Origin: Bursaphelenchus xylophilus
Taxonomy: Eukaryota > Nematoda > Chromadorea > Rhabditida > Aphelenchoididae
NCBI GenBank assembly: GCA_904066235.2
Contig: CAJFCV020000001.1
Location: 6,758,001 to 6,822,000, forward strand
DNA length: 64,000 nt
Direction: 5' to 3'
Of this stretch, positions 1-15,000 are shown one piece after another (position 1 is the first letter of the stretch; every line of letters begins with the position of its first letter). The notes beneath the pieces are model-generated. The model was given only the letters and a program-made list of their open reading frames with translations, did not search any database and was not told the origin of the DNA. A program made the position numbers and the translations under genes.

Positions 1-3000
1 GTCTTTTCTTTGGCTGGTTCTGGCACTGGCTCGGCATGCTTGGGCTCCTCTATGTCACTGCGACCCGAATGGTACACAGAAACGTGGTGTTCGAGAGGTA
101 GGCCGTCAACTTCGTTCTGGCGCCTGGTTTCATCAACAGGTCCGCTGTAGACCTCGGTTGTAGGATAGTCTTCGTGAGCTGGCGTTCTCTTGAACATGCC
201 AACGATCTTGCCGATCTTGTCGGTCTTTTCTTTGGCTGGTTCTGGCACTGGCTCGGCATGCTTGGGCTCCTCAATGTCACTGCGACCAGAATGGTACACA
301 GAGACGTGGTGTTCGAGAGGTAGGCCATCGACTTCACCTTGACGCCTGGTTTCATCAACTGGTCCGCTGTAGACCTCGGTTCTTGGATAGTCTTCGTGAG
401 CTGGTGTTCTCTTGAACATGCCAACGATCTTGCCGATCTTGTCGGTCTTTTCTTTGGCTGGTTCTGGCACTGGCTCGGCATGCTTGGGCTCCTCAATGTC
501 ACTGCGACCAGAATGGTACACAGAGACGTGGTGTTCGAGAGGTAGGCCATCGACTTCACCTTGACGCCTGGTTTCATCAACAGGTCCGCTGTAGACCTCG
601 GTTGTAGGATAGTCTTCGTGAGCCGGTGTTCTCTTGAACATGCCAACGATTTTTCCAATGGTATCGGTCTTTTCTTTGGCTGGTTCTGGCACTGGCTCGG
701 CATGCTTGGGCTCCTCAATGTCACTGCGACCAGAATGGTACACAGAAACGTGGTGTTCGAGAGGCAGGCCATCGACTTCACCTTGGCGCCTGGTTTCATC
801 AACAGGTCCGCTGTAGACCTCGGTTGTAGGATAGTCTTCGTGAGCTGGCGTTCTCTTGAACATGCCAACGATTTTTCCAATGGTATCGGTTTTTTCTTTG
901 GCTGGTTCTGGCACTGGCTCGGCATGCTTGGGCTCCTCAATGTCACTGCGACCAGAATGGTACACAGAGACGTGGTGTTCGAGAGGTAGGCCATCAACTT
1001 CGTCCTGGCGCCTGGTTTCAACAACTGGTCCGCTGTAGACCTCGGTTGTTGGATAGTCTTCGTGAGCTGGTGTTCTCTTGAACATGCCAACGATCTTGCC
1101 GATCTTGTCGGTCTTTTCTTTGGCTGGTTCTGGCACTGGCTCGGCATGCTTGGGCTCCTCAATGTCACTGCGACCAGAATGGTACACAGAGACGTGGTGT
1201 TCGAGAGGTAGGCCATCGACTTCACCTTGACGCCTGGTTTCATCAACTGGTCCGCTGTAGACCTCGGTTCTTGGATAGTCTTCGTGAGCTGGTGTTCTCT
1301 TGAACATGCCAACGATCTTGCCGATCTTGTCGGTCTTTTCTTTGGCTGGTTCTGGCACTGGCTCGGCATGCTTGGGCTCCTCAATGTCACTGCGACCAGA
1401 ATGGTACACAGAGACGTGGTGTTCGAGAGGTAGGCCATCGACTTCACCTTGGCGCCTGGTTTCATCAACAGGTCCGCTGTAGACCTCGGTTGTAGGATAG
1501 TCTTCGTGAGCCGGTGTTCTCTTGAACATGCCAACGATTTTTCCAATGGTATCGGTCTTTTCTTTGGCTGGTTCTGGCACTGGCTCGGCATGCTTGGGCT
1601 CCTCAATGTCACTGCGACCAGAATGGTACACAGAAACGTGGTGTTCGAGAGGCAGGCCATCGACTTCACCTTGGCGCCTGGTTTCATCAACAGGTCCGCT
1701 GTAGACCTCGGTTGTAGGATAGTCTTCGTGAGCTGGCGTTCTCTTGAACATGCCAACGATTTTTCCAATGGTATCGGTCTTTTCTTTGGCTGGTTCTGGC
1801 ACTGGCTCGGCATGCTTGGGCTCCTCAATGTCACTGCGACCAGAATGGTACACAGAGACGTGGTGTTCGAGAGGTAGGCCATCAACTTCGTCCTGGCGCC
1901 TGGTTTCAACAACTGGTCCGCTGTAGACCTCGGTTGTTGGATAGTCTTCGTGAGCTGGTGTTCTCTTGAACATGCCAACGATCTTGCCGATCTTGTCGGT
2001 CTTTTCTTTGGCTGGTTCTGGCACTGGCTCGGCATGCTTGGGCTCCTCAATGTCACTGCGACCAGAATGGTACACAGAGACGTGGTGTTCGAGAGGTAGG
2101 CCATCGACTTCACCTTGACGCCTGGTTTCATCAACAGGTCCGCTGTAGACCTCGGTTGTAGGATAGTCTTCGTGAGCTGGCGTTCTCTTGAACATGCCAA
2201 CGATTTTTCCAATGGTATCGGTCTTTTCTTTGGCTGGCTCTGGCACTGGCTCGGCATGCTTGGGCTCCTCAATGTCACTGCGACCAGAATGGTACACAGA
2301 GACGTGGTGTTCGAGAGGCAGGCCATCGACTTCACCTTGACGCCTGGTTCCATCAACAGGTCCGCTGTAGACCTCGGTTGCAGGATAGTCTTCGTGAGCT
2401 GGCGTTCTCTTGAACATGCCAACGATCTTGCCGATCTTGTCGGTCTTTTCTTTGGCTGGTTCTGGCACTGGCTCGGCATGCTTGGGCTCCTCAATGTCAC
2501 TGCGACCAGAATGGTACACAGAAACGTGGTGTTCGAGAGGCAGGCCATCGACTTCACCTTGACGCCTGGTTTCATCAACAGGTCCGCTGTAGACCTCGGT
2601 TGTTGGATAGTCTTCGTGAGCCGGTGTTCTCTTGAACATGCCAACGATTTTTCCAATGGTATCGGTCTTTTCTTTGGCTGGCTCTGGCACTGGCTCGGCA
2701 TGCTTGGGCTCCTCAATGTCACTGCGACCAGAATGGTACACAGAAACGTGGTGTTCGAGAGGTAGGCCATCGACTTCACCTTGACGCCTGGTTTCATCAA
2801 CAGGTCCGCTGTAGACCTCGGTTGTTGGATAGTCTTCGTGAGCCGGTGTTCTCTTGAACATGCCAACGATTTTTCCAATGGTATCGGTCTTTTCTTTGGC
2901 TGGCTCTGGCACTGGCTCGGCATGCTTGGGCTCCTCAATGTCACTGCGACCAGAATGGTACACAGAGACGTGGTGTTCGAGAGGTAGGCCATCAACTTCG

Positions 3001-6000
3001 TCCTGGCGCCTGGTTTCATCAACTGGTCCGCTGTAGACCTCGGTTGTTGGATAGTCTTCGTGAGCTGGTGTTCTCTTGAACATGCCAACGATCTTGCCGA
3101 TCTTGTCGGTCTTTTCTTTGGCTGGTTCTGGCACTGGCTCGGCATGCTTGGGCTCCTCAATGTCACTGCGACCAGAATGGTACACAGAGACGTGGTGTTC
3201 GAGAGGTAGGCCATCAACTACGTCCTGGCGCCTGGTTTCATCAACAGGTCCGCTGTAGACCTCGGTTGTTGGATAGTCTTCGTGAGCCGGTGTTCTCTTG
3301 AACATGCCAACGATTTTTCCAATGGTATCGGTCTTTTCTTTGGCTGGCTCTGGCACTGGCTCGGCATGCTTGGGCTCCTCAATGTCACTGCGACCAGAAT
3401 GGTACACAGAAACGTGGTGTTCGAGAGGCAGGCCATCGACTTCACCTTGACGCCTGGTTTCATCAACTGGTCCGCTGTAGACCTCGGTTGTTGGATAGTC
3501 TTCGTGAGCTGGTGTTCTCTTGAACATGCCAACGATCTTGCCGATCTTGTCGGTCTTTTCTTTGGCTGGTTCTGGCACTGGCTCGGCATGCTTGGGCTCC
3601 TCAATGTCACTGCGACCAGAATGGTACACAGAAACGTGGTGTTCGAGAGGCAGGCCATCGACTTCACCTTGACGCCTGGTTTCATCAACTGGTCCGCTGT
3701 AGACCTCGGTTGTTGGATAGTCTTCGTGAGCTGGCGTTCTCTTGAACATGCCAACGATTTTTCCAATGGTATCGGTCTTTTCTTTGGCTGGCTCTGGCAC
3801 TGGCTCGGCATGCTTGGGCTCCTCAATGTCACTGCGACCAGAATGGTACACAGAGACGTGGTGTTCGAGAGGTAGGCCATCAACTTCGTCCTGGCGCCTG
3901 GTTTCATCAACAGGTCCGCTGTAGACCTCGGTTGTTGGATAGTCTTCGTGAGCCGGTGTTCTCTTGAACATGCCAACGATTTTTCCAATGGTATCGGTCT
4001 TTTCTTTGGCTGGCTCTGGCACTGGCTCGGCATGCTTGGGCTCCTCAATGTCACTGCGACCAGAATGGTACACAGAAACGTGGTGTTCGAGAGGCAGGCC
4101 ATCGACTTCACCTTGACGCCTGGTTTCATCAACCGGTCCGCTGTAGACCTCGGTTGTTGGATAGTCTTCGTGAGCCGGTGTTCTCTTGAACATGCCAACG
4201 ATTTTTCCAATGGTATCGGTCTTTTCTTTGGCTGGCTCTGGCACTGGCTCGGCATGCTTGGGCTCCTCAATGTCACTGCGACCAGAATGGTACACAGAAA
4301 CGTGGTGTTCGAGAGGTAGGCCATCGACTTCACCTTGACGCCTGGTTTCATCAACAGGTCCGCTGTAGACCTCGGTTGTTGGATAGTCTTCGTGAGCCGG
4401 TGTTCTCTTGAACATGCCAACGATTTTTCCAATGGTATCGGTCTTTTCTTTGGCTGGCTCTGGCACTGGCTCGGCATGCTTGGGCTCCTCAATGTCACTG
4501 CGACCAGAATGGTACACAGAAACGTGGTGTTCGAGAGGCAGGCCATCGACTTCACCTTGACGCCTGGTTTCATCAACTGGTCCGCTGTAGAGCTCGGTTG
4601 TTGGATAGTCTTCGTGAGCTGGTGTTCTCTTGAACATGCCAACGATCTTGCCGATCTTGTCGGTCTTTTCTTTGGCTGGTTCTGGCACTGGCTCGGCATG
4701 CTTGGGCTCCTCAATGTCACTGCGACCAGAATGGTACACAGAAACGTGGTGTTCGAGAGGCAGGCCATCGACTTCACCTTGACGCCTGGTTTCATCAACT
4801 GGTCCGCTGTAGACCTTGGTTGTTGGATAGTCTTCGTGAGCTGGCGTTCTCTTGAACATGCCAACGATTTTTCCAATGGTATCGGTCTTTTCTTTGGCTG
4901 GCTCTGGCACTGGCTCGGCATGCTTGGGCTCCTCAATGTCACTGCGACCAGAATGGTACACAGAGACGTGGTGTTCGAGAGGCAGGCCATCGACTTCACC
5001 TTGACGCCTGGTTTCATCAACCGGTCCGCTGTAGACCTCGGTTGTAGGATAGTCTTCGTGAGCTGGCGTTCTCTTGAACATGCCAACGATTTTTCCAATG
5101 GTATCGGTCTTTTCTTTGGCTGGCTCTGGCACTGGCTCGGCATGCTTGGGCTCCTCAATGTCACTGCGACCAGAATGGTACACAGAAACGTGGTGTTCGA
5201 GAGGCAGGCCATCGACTTCACCTTGACGCCTGGTTTCATCAACCGGTCCGCTGTAGACCTCGGTTGTAGGATAGTCTTCGTGAGCTGGCGTTCTCTTGAA
5301 CATGCCAACGATTTTTCCAATGGTATCGGTCTTTTCTTTGGCTGGCTCTGGCACTGGCTCGGCATGCTTGGGCTCCTCAATGTCACTGCGACCAGAATGG
5401 TACACAGAGACGTGGTGTTCGAGAGGTAGGCCATCAACTTCGTCCTGGCGCCTGGTTTCATCAACTGGTCCGCTGTAGACCTCGGTTGTTGGATAGTCTT
5501 CGTGAGCTGGTGTTCTCTTGAACATGCCAACGATCTTGCCGATCTTGTCGGTCTTTTCTTTGGCTGGTTCTGGCACTGGCTCGGCATGCTTGGGCTCCTC
5601 AATGTCACTGCGACCAGAATGGTACACAGAAACGTGGTGTTCGAGAGGCAGGCCATCGACTTCACCTTGACGCCTGGTTTCATCAACAGGTCCGCTGTAG
5701 ACCTCGGTTGTAGGATAGTCTTCGTGAGCTGGCGTTCTCTTGAACATGCCAACGATCTTGCCGATCTTGTCGGTCTTTTCTTTGGCTGGTTCTGGCACTG
5801 GCTCGGCATGCTTGGGCTCCTCAATGTCACTGCGACCAGAATGGTACACAGAGACGTGGTGTTCGAGAGGTAGGCCATCAACTTCGTCCTGGCGCCTGGT
5901 TTCATCAACAGGTCCGCTGTAGACCTCGGTTGTTGGATAGTCTTCGTGAGCCGGTGTTCTCTTGAACATGCCAACGATTTTTCCAATGGTATCGGTCTTT

Positions 6001-9000
6001 TCTTTGGCTGGCTCTGGCACTGGCTCGGCATGCTTGGGCTCCTCAATGTCACTGCGACCAGAATGGTACACAGAAACGTGGTGTTCGAGAGGCAGGCCAT
6101 CGACTTCACCTTGACGCCTGGTTTCATCAACTGGTCCGCTGTAGAGCTCGGTTGTTGGATAGTCTTCGTGAGCTGGTGTTCTCTTGAACATGCCAACGAT
6201 TTTTCCAATGGTATCGGTCTTTTCTTTGGCTGGCTCTGGCACTGGCTCGGCATGCTTGGGCTCCTCAATGTCACTGCGACCAGAATGGTACACAGAAACG
6301 TGGTGTTCGAGAGGTAGGCCATCGACTTCACCTTGACGCCTGGTTTCATCAACAGGTCCGCTGTAGACCTCGGTTGTTGGATAGTCTTCGTGAGCCGGTG
6401 TTCTCTTGAACATGCCAACGATTTTTCCAATGGTATCGGTCTTTTCTTTGGCTGGCTCTGGCACTGGCTCGGCATGCTTGGGCTCCTCAATGTCACTGCG
6501 ACCAGAATGGTACACAGAAACGTGGTGTTCGAGAGGCAGGCCATCGACTTCACCTTGACGCCTGGTTTCATCAACTGGTCCGCTGTAGACCTCGGTTGTT
6601 GGATAGTCTTCGTGAGCTGGTGTTCTCTTGAACATGCCAACGATTTTTCCAATGGTATCGGTCTTTTCTTTGGCTGGCTCTGGCACTGGCTCGGCATGCT
6701 TGGGCTCCTCAATGTCACTGCGACCAGAATGGTACACAGAAACGTGGTGTTCGAGAGGCAGGCCATCGACTTCACCTTGACGCCTGGTTTCATCAACTGG
6801 TCCGCTGTAGACCTCGGTTGTTGGATAGTCTTCGTGAGCTGGTGTTCTCTTGAACATGCCAACGATCTTGCCGATCTTGTCGGTCTTTTCTTTGGCTGGC
6901 TCTTGCACTGGCTCGGCATGCTTGGGCTCCTCAATGTCACTGCGACCAGAATGGTACACAGAAACGTGGTGTTCGAGAGGCAGGCCATCGACTTCACCTT
7001 GACGCCTGGTTTCATCAACTGGTCCGCTGTAGACCTTGGTTGTTGGATAGTCTTCGTGAGCTGGCGTTCTCTTGAACATGCCAACGATTTTTCCAATGGT
7101 ATCGGTCTTTTCTTTGGCTGGCTCTGGCACTGGCTCGGCATGCTTGGGCTCCTCAATGTCACTGCGACCAGAATGGTACACAGAAACGTGGTGTTCGAGA
7201 GGCAGGCCATCGACTTCACCTTGACGCCTGGTTTCATCAACCGGTCCGCTGTAGACCTCGGTTGTAGGATAGTCTTCGTGAGCTGGCGTTCTCTTGAACA
7301 TGCCAACGATTTTTCCAATGGTATCGGTCTTTTCTTTGGCTGGCTCTGGCACTGGCTCGGCATGCTTGGGCTCCTCAATGTCACTGCGACCAGAATGGTA
7401 CACAGAAACGTGGTGTTCGAGAGGCAGGCCATCGACTTCACCTTGACGCCTGGTTTCATCAACCGGTCCGCTGTAGACCTCGGTTGTAGGATAGTCTTCG
7501 TGAGCTGGCGTTCTCTTGAACATGCCAACGATTTTTCCAATGGTATCGGTCTTTTCTTTGGCTGGCTCTGGCACTGGCTCGGCATGCTTGGGCTCCTCAA
7601 TGTCACTGCGACCAGAATGGTACACAGAAACGTGGTGTTCGAGAGGCAGGCCATCGCCTTCACCTTGACGCCTGGTTTCATCAACAGGTCCGCTGTAGAC
7701 CTCGGTTGTTGGATAGTCTTCGTGAGCTGGTGTTCTCTTGAACATGCCAACGATCTTGCCGATCTTGTCGGTCTTTTCTTTGGCTGGTTCTGGCACTGGC
7801 TCGGCATGCTTTGGCTCCTCAATGTCACTGCGACCAGAATGGTACACAGAGACGTGGTGTTCGAGAGGTAGGCCATCGACTTCACCTTGACGCCTGGTTT
7901 CATCAACAGGTCCGCTGTAGACCTCGGTTGTAGGATAGTCTTCGTGAGCTGGCGTTCTCTTGAACATGCCAACGATTTTTCCAATGGTATCGGTCTTTTC
8001 TTTGGCTGGCTCTGGCACTGGCTCGGCATGCTTGGGCTCCTCAATGTCACTGCGACCAGAATGGTACACAGAAACGTGGTGTTCGAGAGGCAGGCCATCG
8101 ACTTCACCTTGACGCCTGGTTTCATCAACAGGTCCGCTGTAGACCTCGGTTGTTGGATAGTCTTCGTGAGCTGGTGTTCTCTTGAACATGCCAACGATCT
8201 TTCCGATCTTGTCGGTCTTTTCTTTGGCTGGCTCTGGCACTGGCTCGGCATGCTTGGGCTCCTCAATGTCACTGCGACCAGAATGGTACACAGAAACGTG
8301 GTGTTCGAGAGGCAGGCCATCGACTTCACCTTGACGCCTGGTTTCATCAACAGGTCCGCTGTAGACCTCGGTTGTAGGATAGTCTTCGTGAGCTGGCGTT
8401 CTCTTGAACATGCCAACGATTTTTCCAATGGTATCGGTCTTTTCTTTGGCTGGCTCTGGCACTGGCTCGGCATGCTTGGGCTCCTCAATGTCACTGCGAC
8501 CAGAATGGTACACAGAAACGTGGTGTTCGAGAGGCAGGCCATCGACTTCACCTTGACGCCTGGTTTCATCAACTGGTCCGCTGTAGACCTTGGTTGTTGG
8601 ATAGTCTTCGTGAGCTGGTGTTCTCTTGAACATGCCAACGATCTTGCCGATCTTGTCGGTCTTTTCTTTGGCTGGTTCTGGCACTGGCTCGGCATGCTTG
8701 GGCTCCTCAATGTCACTGCGACCAGAATGGTACACAGAAACGTGTTGTTCGAGAGGCAGGCCATCGACTTCACCTTGACGCCTGGTTTCATCAACAGGTC
8801 CGCTGTAGACCTCGGTTGTAGGATAGTCTTCGTGAGCTGGCGTTCTCTTGAACATGCCAACGATCTTGCCGATCTTGTCGGTCTTTTCTTTGGCTGGTTC
8901 TGGCACTGGCTCGGCATGCTTGGGCTCCTCAATGTCACTGCGACCAGAATGGTACACAGAAACGTGGTGTTCGAGAGGCAGGCCATCGACTTCACCTTGA

Positions 9001-12000
9001 CGCCTGGTTTCATCAACAGGTCCGCTGTAGACCTCGGTTGTTGGATAGTCTTCGTGAGCTGGTGTTCTCTTGAACGTGCCAACGATCTTGCCGATCTTGT
9101 CGGTCTTTTCTTTGGCTGGTTCTGGCACTGGCTCGGCATGCTTGGGCTCCTCAATGTCACTGCGACCAGAATGGTACACAGAAACGTGTTGTTCGAGAGG
9201 CAGGCCATCGACTTCACCTTGACGCCTGGTTTCATCAACAGGTCCGCTGTAGACCTCGGTTCTTGGATAGTCTTCGTGAGCTGGTGTTCTCTTGAACATG
9301 CCAACGATCTTGCCGATCTTGTCGGTCTTTTCTTTGGCTGGTTCTGGCACTGGCTCGGCATGCTTGGGCTCCTCAATGTCACTGCGACCAGAATGGTACA
9401 CAGAAACGTGTTGTTCGAGAGGCAGGCCATCGACTTCACCTTGACGCCTGGTTTCATCAACAGGTCCGCTGTAGACCTCGGTTGTAGGATAGTCTTCGTG
9501 AGCTGGCGTTCTCTTGAACATGCCAACGATCTTGCCGATCTTGTCGGTCTTTTCTTTGGCTGGTTCTGGCACTGGCTCGGCATGCTTGGGCTCCTCAATG
9601 TCACTGCGACCAGAATGGTACACAGAAACGTGGTGTTCGAGAGGCAGGCCATCGACTTCACCTTGACGCCTGGTTTCATCAACAGGTCCGCTGTAGACCT
9701 CGGTTGTTGGATAGTCTTCGTGAGCTGGTGTTCTCTTGAACGTGCCAACGATCTTGCCGATCTTGTCGGTCTTTTCTTTGGCTGGTTCTGGCACTGGCTC
9801 GGCATGCTTGGGCTCCTCAATGTCACTGCGACCAGAATGGTACACAGAAACGTGTTGTTCGAGAGGCAGGCCATCGACTTCACCTTGACGCCTGGTTTCA
9901 TCAACAGGTCCGCTGTAGACCTCGGTTCTTGGATAGTCTTCGTGAGCTGGTGTTCTCTTGAACATGCCAACGATCTTGCCGATCTTGTCGGTCTTTTCTT
10001 TGGCTGGTTCTGGCACTGGCTCGGCATGCTTGGGCTCCTCAATGTCACTGCGACCAGAATGGTACACAGAAACGTGTTGTTCGAGAGGCAGGCCATCGAC
10101 TTCACCTTGACGCCTGGTTTCATCAACAGGTCCGCTGTAGACCTCGGTTGTAGGATAGTCTTCGTGAGCTGGCGTTCTCTTGAACATGCCAACGATCTTG
10201 CCGATCTTGTCGGTCTTTTCTTTGGCTGGTTCTGGCACTGGCTCGGCATGCTTGGGCTCCTCAATGTCACTGCGACCAGAATGGTACACAGAAACGTGGT
10301 GTTCGAGAGGCAGGCCATCGACTTCACCTTGACGCCTGGTTTCATCAACAGGTCCGCTGTAGACCTCGGTTGTTGGATAGTCTTCGTGAGCTGGTGTTCT
10401 CTTGAACATGCCAACGATCTTGCCGATCTTGTCGGTCTTTTCTTTGGCTGGTTCTGGCACTGGCTCGGCATGCTTGGGCTCCTCAATGTCACTGCGACCA
10501 GAATGGTACACAGAAACGTGGTGTTCGAGAGGCAGGCCATCGACTTCACCTTGACGCCTGGTTTCATCAACAGGTCCGCTGTAGACCTCGGTTGTTGGAT
10601 AGTCTTCGTGAGCTGGTGTTCTCTTGAACGTGCCAACGATCTTGCCGATCTTGTCGGTCTTTTCTTTGGCTGGTTCTGGCACTGGCTCGGCATGCTTGGG
10701 CTCCTCAATGTCACTGCGACCAGAATGGTACACAGAAACGTGTTGTTCGAGAGGCAGGCCATCGACTTCACCTTGACGCCTGGTTTCATCAACAGGTCCG
10801 CTGTAGACCTCGGTTCTTGGATAGTCTTCGTGAGCTGGTGTTCTCTTGAACATGCCAACGATCTTGCCGATCTTGTCGGTCTTTTCTTTGGCTGGTTCTG
10901 GCACTGGCTCGGCATGCTTGGGCTCCTCAATGTCACTGCGACCAGAATGGTACACAGAAACGTGTTGTTCGAGAGGCAGGCCATCGACTTCACCTTGACG
11001 CCTGGTTTCATCAACAGGTCCGCTGTAGACCTCGGTTGTTGGATAGTCTTCGTGAGCTGGTGTTCTCTTGAACATGCCAACGATCTTGCCGATCTTGTCG
11101 GTCTTTTCTTTGGCTGGTTCTGGCACTGGCTCGGCATGCTTGGGCTCCTCAATGTCACTGCGACCAGAATGGTACACAGAAACGTGGTGTTCGAGAGGCA
11201 GGCCATCGACTTCACCTTGACGCCTGGTTTCATCAACAGGTCCGCTGTAGACCTCGGTTGTTGGATAGTCTTCGTGAGCTGGTGTTCTCTTGAACGTGCC
11301 AACGATCTTGCCGATCTTGTCGGTCTTTTCTTTGGCTGGTTCTGGCACTGGCTCGGCATGCTTGGGCTCCTCAATGTCACTGCGACCAGAATGGTACACA
11401 GAAACGTGGTGTTCGAGAGGCAGGCCATCGACTTCACCTTGACGCCTGGTTTCATCAACAGGTCCGCTGTAGACCTCGGTTGTAGGATAGTCTTCGTGAG
11501 CTGGCGTTCTCTTGAACATGCCAACGATTTTTCCAATGGTATCGGTCTTTTCTTTGGCTGGCTCTGGCACTGGCTCGGCATGCTTGGGCTCCTCAATGTC
11601 ACTGCGACCAGAATGGTACACAGAAACGTGGTGTTCGAGAGGCAGGCCATCGACTTCACCTTGACGCCTGGTTTCATCAACTGGTCCGCTGTAGACCTTG
11701 GTTGTTGGATAGTCTTCGTGAGCTGGTGTTCTCTTGAACATGCCAACGATCTTGCCGATCTTGTCGGTCTTTTCTTTGGCTGGTTCTGGCACTGGCTCGG
11801 CATGCTTGGGCTCCTCAATGTCACTGCGACCAGAATGGTACACAGAGACGTGGTGTTCGAGAGGTAGGCCATCGACTTCACCTTGACGCCTGGTTTCATC
11901 AACAGGTCCGCTGTAGACCTCGGTTGTTGGATAGTCTTCGTGAGCTGGTGTTCTCTTGAACATGCCAACGATCTTGCCGATCTTGTCGGTCTTTTCTTTG

Positions 12001-15000
12001 GCTGGTTCTGGCACTGGCTCGGCATGCTTGGGCTCCTCAATGTCACTGCGACCAGAATGGTACACAGAAACGTGGTGTTCGAGAGGCAGGCCATCGACTT
12101 CACCTTGACGCCTGGTTTCATCAACAGGTCCGCTGTAGACCTCGGTTGTTGGATAGTCTTCGTGAGCTGGTGTTCTCTTGAACGTGCCAACGATCTTGCC
12201 GATCTTGTCGGTCTTTTCTTTGGCTGGTTCTGGCACTGGCTCGGCATGCTTGGGCTCCTCAATGTCACTGCGACCAGAATGGTACACAGAAACGTGTTGT
12301 TCGAGAGGCAGGCCATCGACTTCACCTTGACGCCTGGTTTCATCAACAGGTCCGCTGTAGACCTCGGTTCTTGGATAGTCTTCGTGAGCTGGTGTTCTCT
12401 TGAACATGCCAACGATCTTGCCGATCTTGTCGGTCTTTTCTTTGGCTGGTTCTGGCACTGGCTCGGCATGCTTGGGCTCCTCAATGTCACTGCGACCAGA
12501 ATGGTACACAGAAACGTGTTGTTCGAGAGGCAGGCCATCGACTTCACCTTGACGCCTGGTTTCATCAACAGGTCCGCTGTAGACCTCGGTTGTTGGATAG
12601 TCTTCGTGAGCTGGTGTTCTCTTGAACATGCCAACGATCTTGCCGATCTTGTCGGTCTTTTCTTTGGCTGGTTCTGGCACTGGCTCGGCATGCTTGGGCT
12701 CCTCAATGTCACTGCGACCAGAATGGTACACAGAGACGTGGTGTTCGAGAGGTAGGCCATCAACTTCGTCCTGGCGCCTGGTTTCATCAACAGGTCCGCT
12801 GTAGACCTCGGTTGTTGGATAGTCTTCGTGAGCCGGTGTTCTCTTGAATATGCCAACGATTTTTCCAATGGTATCGGTCTTTTCTTTGGCCGGCTCTGGC
12901 ACTGGCTCGGCATGCTTGGGCTCCTCAATGTCACTGCGACCAGAATGGTACACAGAAACGTGTTGCTCGAGAGGCAGGCCATCGACTTCACCTTGACGCC
13001 TGGTTTCATCAACAGGTCCGCTGTAGACCTCGGTTGTTGGATAGTCTTCGTGAGCCGGTGTTCTCTTGAACATGCCAACGATTTTTCCAATGGTATCGGT
13101 CTTTTCTTTGGCTGGCTCTGGCACTGGCTCGGCATGCTTGGGCTCCTCAATGTCACTGCGACCAGAATGGTACACAGAAACGTGGTGTTCGAGAGGTAGG
13201 CCATCGACTTCACCTTGACGCCTGGTTTCATCAACAGGTCCGCTGTAGACCTCGGTTGTTGGATAGTCTTCGTGAGCCGGTGTTCTCTTGAACATGCCAA
13301 CGATTTTTCCAATGGTATCGGTCTTTTCTTTGGCTGGTTCTGGCACTGGCTCGGCATGCTTGGGCTCCTCAATGTCACTGCGACCAGAATGGTACACAGA
13401 AACGTGTTGTTCGAGAGGTAGGCCATCGACTTCACCTTGACGCCTGGTTTCATCAACAGGTCCGCTGTAGACCTCGGTTGTTGGATAGTCTTCGTGAGCC
13501 GGTGTTCTCTTGAACATGCCAACGATTTTTCCAATGGTATCGGTCTTTTCTTTGGCTGGTTCTGGCACTGGCTCGGCATCCTTGGGCTCCTCAATGTCAC
13601 TGCGACCAGAATGGTACACAGAAACGTGGTGTTTGAGAGGTAGGCCATCGAGTTCACCTTGACGCCTGGTTTCATCAACTGGTCCGCTGTAGACCTCGGT
13701 TGTTGGATAGTCTTCGTGAGCTGGTGTTCTCTTGAACATGCCAACGATCTTGCCGATCTTGTCGGTCTTTTCTTTGGCTGGTTCTGGCACTGGCTCGGCA
13801 TGCTTGGGCTCCTCAATGTCACTGCGACCAGAATGGTACACAGAAACGTGGTGTTCGAGAGGTAGGCCATCGACTTCACCTTGACGCCTGGTTTCATCAA
13901 CAGGTCCGCTGTAGACCTCGGTTGTTGGATAGTCTTCGTGAGCCGGTGTTCTCTTGAACATGCCAACGATTTTTCCAATGGTATCGGTCTTTTCTTTGGC
14001 TGGTTCTGGCACTGGCTCGGCATGCTTGGGCTCCTCAATGTCACTGCGACCAGAATGGTACACAGAAACGTGGTGTTTGAGAGGTAGGCCATCAACTTCG
14101 TCCTGGCGCCTGGTTTCATCAACAGGTCCGCTGTAGACCTCGGTTGTTGGATAGTCTTCGTGAGCTGGTGTTCTCTTGAACATGCCAACGATTTTTCCAA
14201 TGGTATCGGTCTTTTCTTTGGCTGGTTCTGGCACTGGCTCGGCATGCTTGGGCTCCTCAATGTCACTGTGACCAGAATGGTACACAGAGACGTGGTGTTC
14301 GAGAGGTAGGCCATCAACTTCACCTTGACGCCTGGTTTCATCAACAGGTCCGCTGTAGACCTCGGTTGTTGGATAGTCTTCGTGAGCCGGTGTTCTCTTG
14401 AACATGCCAACGATTTTTCCAATGGTATCGGTCTTTTCTTTGGCTGGTTCTGGCACTGGCTCGGCATGCTTGGGCTCCTCAATGTCACTGCGACCAGAAT
14501 GGTACACAGAAACGTGTTGTTCGAGAGGTAGGCCATCGACTTCACCTTGACGCCTGGTTTCATCAACAGGTCCGCTGTAGACCTCGGTTGTTGGATAGTC
14601 TTCGTGAGCCGGTGTTCTCTTGAACATGCCAACGATTTTTCCAATGGTATCGGTCTTTTCTTTGGCTGGTTCTGGCACTGGCTCGGCATCCTTGGGCTCC
14701 TCAATGTCACTGCGACCAGAATGGTACACAGAAACGTGGTGTTTGAGAGGTAGGCCATCGAGTTCACCTTGACGCCTGGTTTCATCAACTGGTCCGCTGT
14801 AGACCTCGGTTGTTGGATAGTCTTCGTGAGCTGGTGTTCTCTTGAACATGCCAACGATCTTGCCGATCTTGTCGGTCTTTTCTTTGGCTGGTTCTGGCAC
14901 TGGCTCGGCATGCTTGGGCTCCTCAATGTCACTGCGACCAGAATGGTACACAGAAACGTGGTGTTCGAGAGGTAGGCCATCGACTTCACCTTGACGCCTG

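Noticed and set aside
7887..11867. Plus-strand open frame of 1,326 codons and many 60-512-codon relatives in 339-19931
   Set aside because: Antisense shadows of the repeat; they begin and stop wherever a silent change of the real frame creates or removes a stop.
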